From REEB506 sp049317545 (GTDB lineage: Bacteria > Pseudomonadota > Alphaproteobacteria > Caulobacterales > Aquidulcibacteraceae): 6,576 nucleotides of DNA. Positions 4,764 through 6,576 of this stretch are shown one piece after another. Position 1 is the first letter of the stretch. Each line of letters starts with the position of its first letter. Position numbers and translations under genes: made by a program. The DNA is taken from NCBI GenBank assembly GCA_049317545.1, contig JBMOIB010000150.1:1-6576 (forward strand), given 5' to 3'. Below the pieces are notes generated by a model. That model saw nothing but the letters and a program-made list of their open reading frames with translations, did not search any database and had not been told where the DNA came from.

Positions 4764-4786
4764 GCGCCAATCAACCAGTTGGGCGC
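4764..4786. repeat. Imperfect dyad between divergent genes
   Basis: GCGCCAA (4764-4770) pairs with TTGGGCGC (4779-4786) with one bulged base and an eight-base centre. It sits between the divergent glutathione transferase and the 48-residue protein gene, where a shared operator could lie. No firm -35/-10 was identified. Confidence 0.3.
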
Positions 4787-4818
4787 ATTGTGGCGACACT
4801 TGATGAGGAGTTTCGCCG

Positions 4819-4965
4819 ATGCTCGTTTGGCTCTGGTTCGCCGCCGTCACGCCCGCCCTCGCCTGGCCCGCGCCGCTGTATGACGCCCGGTACCGCAAGG
4901 ATGCGCGCTACCGCCAGGGCGCCCGGCGCGCGCCTGTCGCAGCCGCCATGGCCCTGGCGCGCTAG
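4819..4965 (+). CDS. Small exported or membrane protein, 48 residues
   Basis: A short gene with a textbook ribosome binding site: GAGGAG (4805-4810), eight bases before the ATG at 4819. The protein starts MLVWLWFAAVTPALA, a compact hydrophobic signal segment ending in an A-L-A type signal-peptidase site, so cleavage before W16 is plausible. The remaining 33 residues are basic and Tyr/Arg rich (PLYDARYRKDARYRQGARR), ending in an Ala-rich tail. The mature peptide would be strongly positively charged and probably periplasmic or membrane associated; the N-terminus could also stay as an anchor. It is convergent with gatB, and the two genes share the CTAG at their ends. No family is recognised. The ribosome binding site and the signal-like start are the evidence; coding capacity beyond that is not proven. 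Confidence 0.58.
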   Translation: MLVWLWFAAVTPALAWPAPLYDARYRKDARYRQGARRAPVAAAMALAR

Positions 4966-6443
4966 AGGCCCAACTTCTTCTTCAAGACGTCGTTGACGAG
5001 CGCCGGGTTGGCCTTGCCGCCCGTCGCCTTCATCGCCTGTCCCACCCACCAGCCGAACGCCTTCGGCTTTTCCTTCACTTCGGCGACCTTGTCGGCATTG
5101 GCCGCGATGAGCGCGTCGATTGCGGCCTCGATGGCGCCGACGTCGCTGATCTGGACGAGACCCTCGCGCTCGACGATGGCGCCGGGATCGTCGCCCGTCT
5201 CCAGCATCTTCGCGAACACGTCCTTGGCGATCTTGCCCGAGATCGTGCCGTCGCTGATCAGGCCGATGAGCGCGCCGAGTTGGCCGGCGCTGATCGGGCT
5301 TTCGGCGAGATCACGGCCGAGTTTGTTGAGCGCGCCGAACAATTCCTGCGTCACCCAATTGGCGGCGAGCTTGGCGTCGCGACCGGCGGCCACGGTCTCA
5401 AAATAGACGGCCGCGTCCGCGTCCCCGGCGATGATCCCGGCATCGTAGGCGGAGAGGCCATAGCTTTCGACGAACCGGCGCTTCTTGGCGTCGGGCAGTT
5501 CGGGAAGCGTCGCGCGGATGCCTTCGACCCAGGCCGGATCAAGCTCCAGCGGCAGAAGATCCGGATCCGGAAAATAGCGATAGTCCGGCGCGTCCTCTTT
5601 CGAGCGCAGCGCGCGGGTTTCGCCGGTCGTCGCGTTGAACAGGCGGGTTTCCTGACGGATGGTTCCGCCCTCTTCCAGGACCGCGATCTGGCGGCGCGCT
5701 TCGTACTCGACGGCCTGCGCCACGAAGCGCATGGAATTGACGTTCTTGATCTCGCAGCGCGTGCCGAAGGGCTCGCCCGGGCGGCGCACAGAGACGTTGA
5801 CGTCCGCCCGCATCGAGCCCTCGTCCATGTTGCCGTCGCAGGTGCCGAGCGCACGCACGATGGCGCGCAGCTTGGTCAGATAGGCCGCGGCCTCCTTGCC
5901 GGAGCGAATGTCCGGACGCGACACGATCTCCATCAGCGCGACGCCAGCGCGATTGAGATCGACGAAGGTTTCGGTGGGCGACAGATCGTGGATCGATTTG
6001 CCGGCGTCCTGCTCGAGGTGGATCCGCTCGATGCGCACCACAATCGGCTCGGCGCCGTCGACCTCGACGTCAACCGCCCCTTCGCCGACGATCGGGTCCT
6101 TGTACTGGGAGATCTGATAGCCCTGCGGCAGATCGGGGTAGAAATAATTCTTCCGGTCGAACCGCGACCAGAGATTGATCTGGGCATTGAGGCCAAGGCC
6201 GGTGCGCACCGCCTGCTCGACGCATTTGCGGTTGATCACCGGCAGCATGCCCGGCATCGCCGCGTCGACGAGGCTGACGTGGGAATTGGGCGCGGCGCCG
6301 TAGGCGGCGCTGGCGCTTGAGAACAGTTTGGAGGCGCTCAGGACCTGCGCATGCACTTCAAGCCCGATCACGACTTCCCAGGGGCCGGTCGCGCCTTCGA
6401 TGAATTGGTCTTTGCGGGCGGTGCGGACGTCGAGCGCGGTCAT
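4962..6443 (-). CDS. gatB: Asp-tRNA(Asn)/Glu-tRNA(Gln) amidotransferase subunit B
   Basis: A 493-residue GatB. Within the GatCAB complex it binds mischarged Glu-tRNA(Gln) or Asp-tRNA(Asn), activates the side-chain carboxylate with ATP and receives ammonia from GatA, giving Gln-tRNA or Asn-tRNA. The cradle domain is clear: WEVVIGLEVHAQ (22-33), SKLFSSA (38-44), FDRKNYFYPDLPQGYQISQY (95-114), RIHLEQDAGKSIH (140-152), DLNRAGVALMEIVSRPDI (162-179), then EIKNVNSMRF and YRYFPDPDLLPL. The C-terminal helical and YqeY-like tRNA-binding part (from about 345) ends with the usual NPALVNDVLKKKLGL. Full family length, no frameshift. The start at 6443 has AAGGA five bases upstream. gatA and gatC are not in the window; they may lie upstream on the minus strand beyond 6576 or elsewhere. 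The stop overlaps that of the convergent small gene by three shared bases. Confidence 0.98.
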   Translation of the reverse strand: MTALDVRTARKDQFIEGATGPWEVVIGLEVHAQVLSASKLFSSASAAYGAAPNSHVSLVDAAMPGMLPVINRKCVEQAVRTGLGLNAQINLWSRFDRKNYFYPDLPQGYQISQYKDPIVGEGAVDVEVDGAEPIVVRIERIHLEQDAGKSIHDLSPTETFVDLNRAGVALMEIVSRPDIRSGKEAAAYLTKLRAIVRALGTCDGNMDEGSMRADVNVSVRRPGEPFGTRCEIKNVNSMRFVAQAVEYEARRQIAVLEEGGTIRQETRLFNATTGETRALRSKEDAPDYRYFPDPDLLPLELDPAWVEGIRATLPELPDAKKRRFVESYGLSAYDAGIIAGDADAAVYFETVAAGRDAKLAANWVTQELFGALNKLGRDLAESPISAGQLGALIGLISDGTISGKIAKDVFAKMLETGDDPGAIVEREGLVQISDVGAIEAAIDALIAANADKVAEVKEKPKAFGWWVGQAMKATGGKANPALVNDVLKKKLGL

Positions 6444-6576
6444 TGCGGTCCTTGCGGCGGTTCAGAGACGAGCGCCCTGATTAGCCGAGCCGGGAAATCC
6501 TCGCAAATCGCGGGGTCAGCCGTCGCGGTCGAGCGAGGACGCAGATCGACGCATGCGATAGCCGGAAATCGCCAAC
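6440..6576 (-). CDS. Possible 3' end of an upstream gene (partial, doubtful)
   Basis: One minus-strand frame is open from the window edge through to a TGA (6442-6440) that overlaps the gatB ATG as ATGA, an arrangement typical of coupled genes. The visible tail of about 44 residues ends ARLIRALVSEPPQGPQ and is not recognisable as GatA or any other family. In G/C-rich DNA such open frames often arise by chance. No other gene or clear promoter was seen in 6444-6576. Confidence 0.22.
   Translation of the reverse strand, partial: WRFPAIACVDLRPRSTATADPAICEDFPARLIRALVSEPPQGPQ

Noticed and set aside
4304..4996. A 230-codon plus-strand frame opposite the glutathione transferase
   Set aside because: It is mainly antisense to a confident gene, and its 3' part conflicts with the better-supported 48-residue gene.
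5280..6320. A 346-codon open frame on the plus strand
   Set aside because: It is the antisense of gatB, rich in Asp, Arg, Ala and His with no family resemblance; it arises from G/C-rich codon bias.
1..6576. CRISPR array, insertion sequence or transposon
   Set aside because: No regularly spaced direct repeats, no transposase motifs and no terminal inverted repeats were found.

Overview
The window reads as chromosomal DNA of a high-GC alphaproteobacterium. The evidence is the strongly G/C-biased third codon positions in the main genes, the alphaproteobacterial look of gatB and the YfcG-type glutathione transferase, and several small secreted proteins. I cannot name a genus from the sequence alone.

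Layout. Positions 1-91 hold a complete tRNA-Ser(GCU) gene on the minus strand with encoded CCA. A family-2 glycosyltransferase (231-1226, +) follows. Next is a 40-residue predicted lipoprotein (1320-1442, +). From about 1600 to 2930 the base composition becomes clearly more A/T rich, and this stretch carries a minus-strand pair: a small peptide with a double-glycine-type bacteriocin leader (2462-2668) and, 24 bases downstream, a PrsW-like multi-pass intramembrane protease (1829-2437). A run of hairpins (2933-3107) closes that stretch. After it comes a second, paralogous 40-residue lipoprotein (3172-3294, +), so the two lipoprotein copies lie in direct orientation on either side of the A/T-richer cassette. 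Then come a 91-residue Sel1-repeat protein (3340-3615, -), a YfcG/Nu-class glutathione transferase (3920-4660, -), a 48-residue exported small protein (4819-4965, +) and gatB (4962-6443, -). The window ends inside the region upstream of gatB.

How the parts work together. tRNA-Ser and gatB belong to translation. The glycosyltransferase, the Sel1 protein and the glutathione transferase look like independent single genes with their own ribosome binding sites. The pair at 1829-2668 is the most interesting unit. The upstream peptide has the leader of class II microcins and bacteriocins. The downstream protein keeps all the polar residues expected of a PrsW (M82-type) membrane protease, which would suit an immunity or maturation partner. 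No ABC or peptidase-containing exporter lies in the window, so export would depend on genes elsewhere.

Four likely genes are too short for ordinary ORF lists or need a start correction: the two lipoproteins, the 48-residue exported protein and the bacteriocin-like peptide, whose true start at 2668 is set by a perfect GGAGG. Other points worth checking are a 10-bp inverted repeat that would hide the ribosome binding site of the glutathione transferase, and the CTAG at 4962-4965 that supplies the stop codons of two convergent genes.
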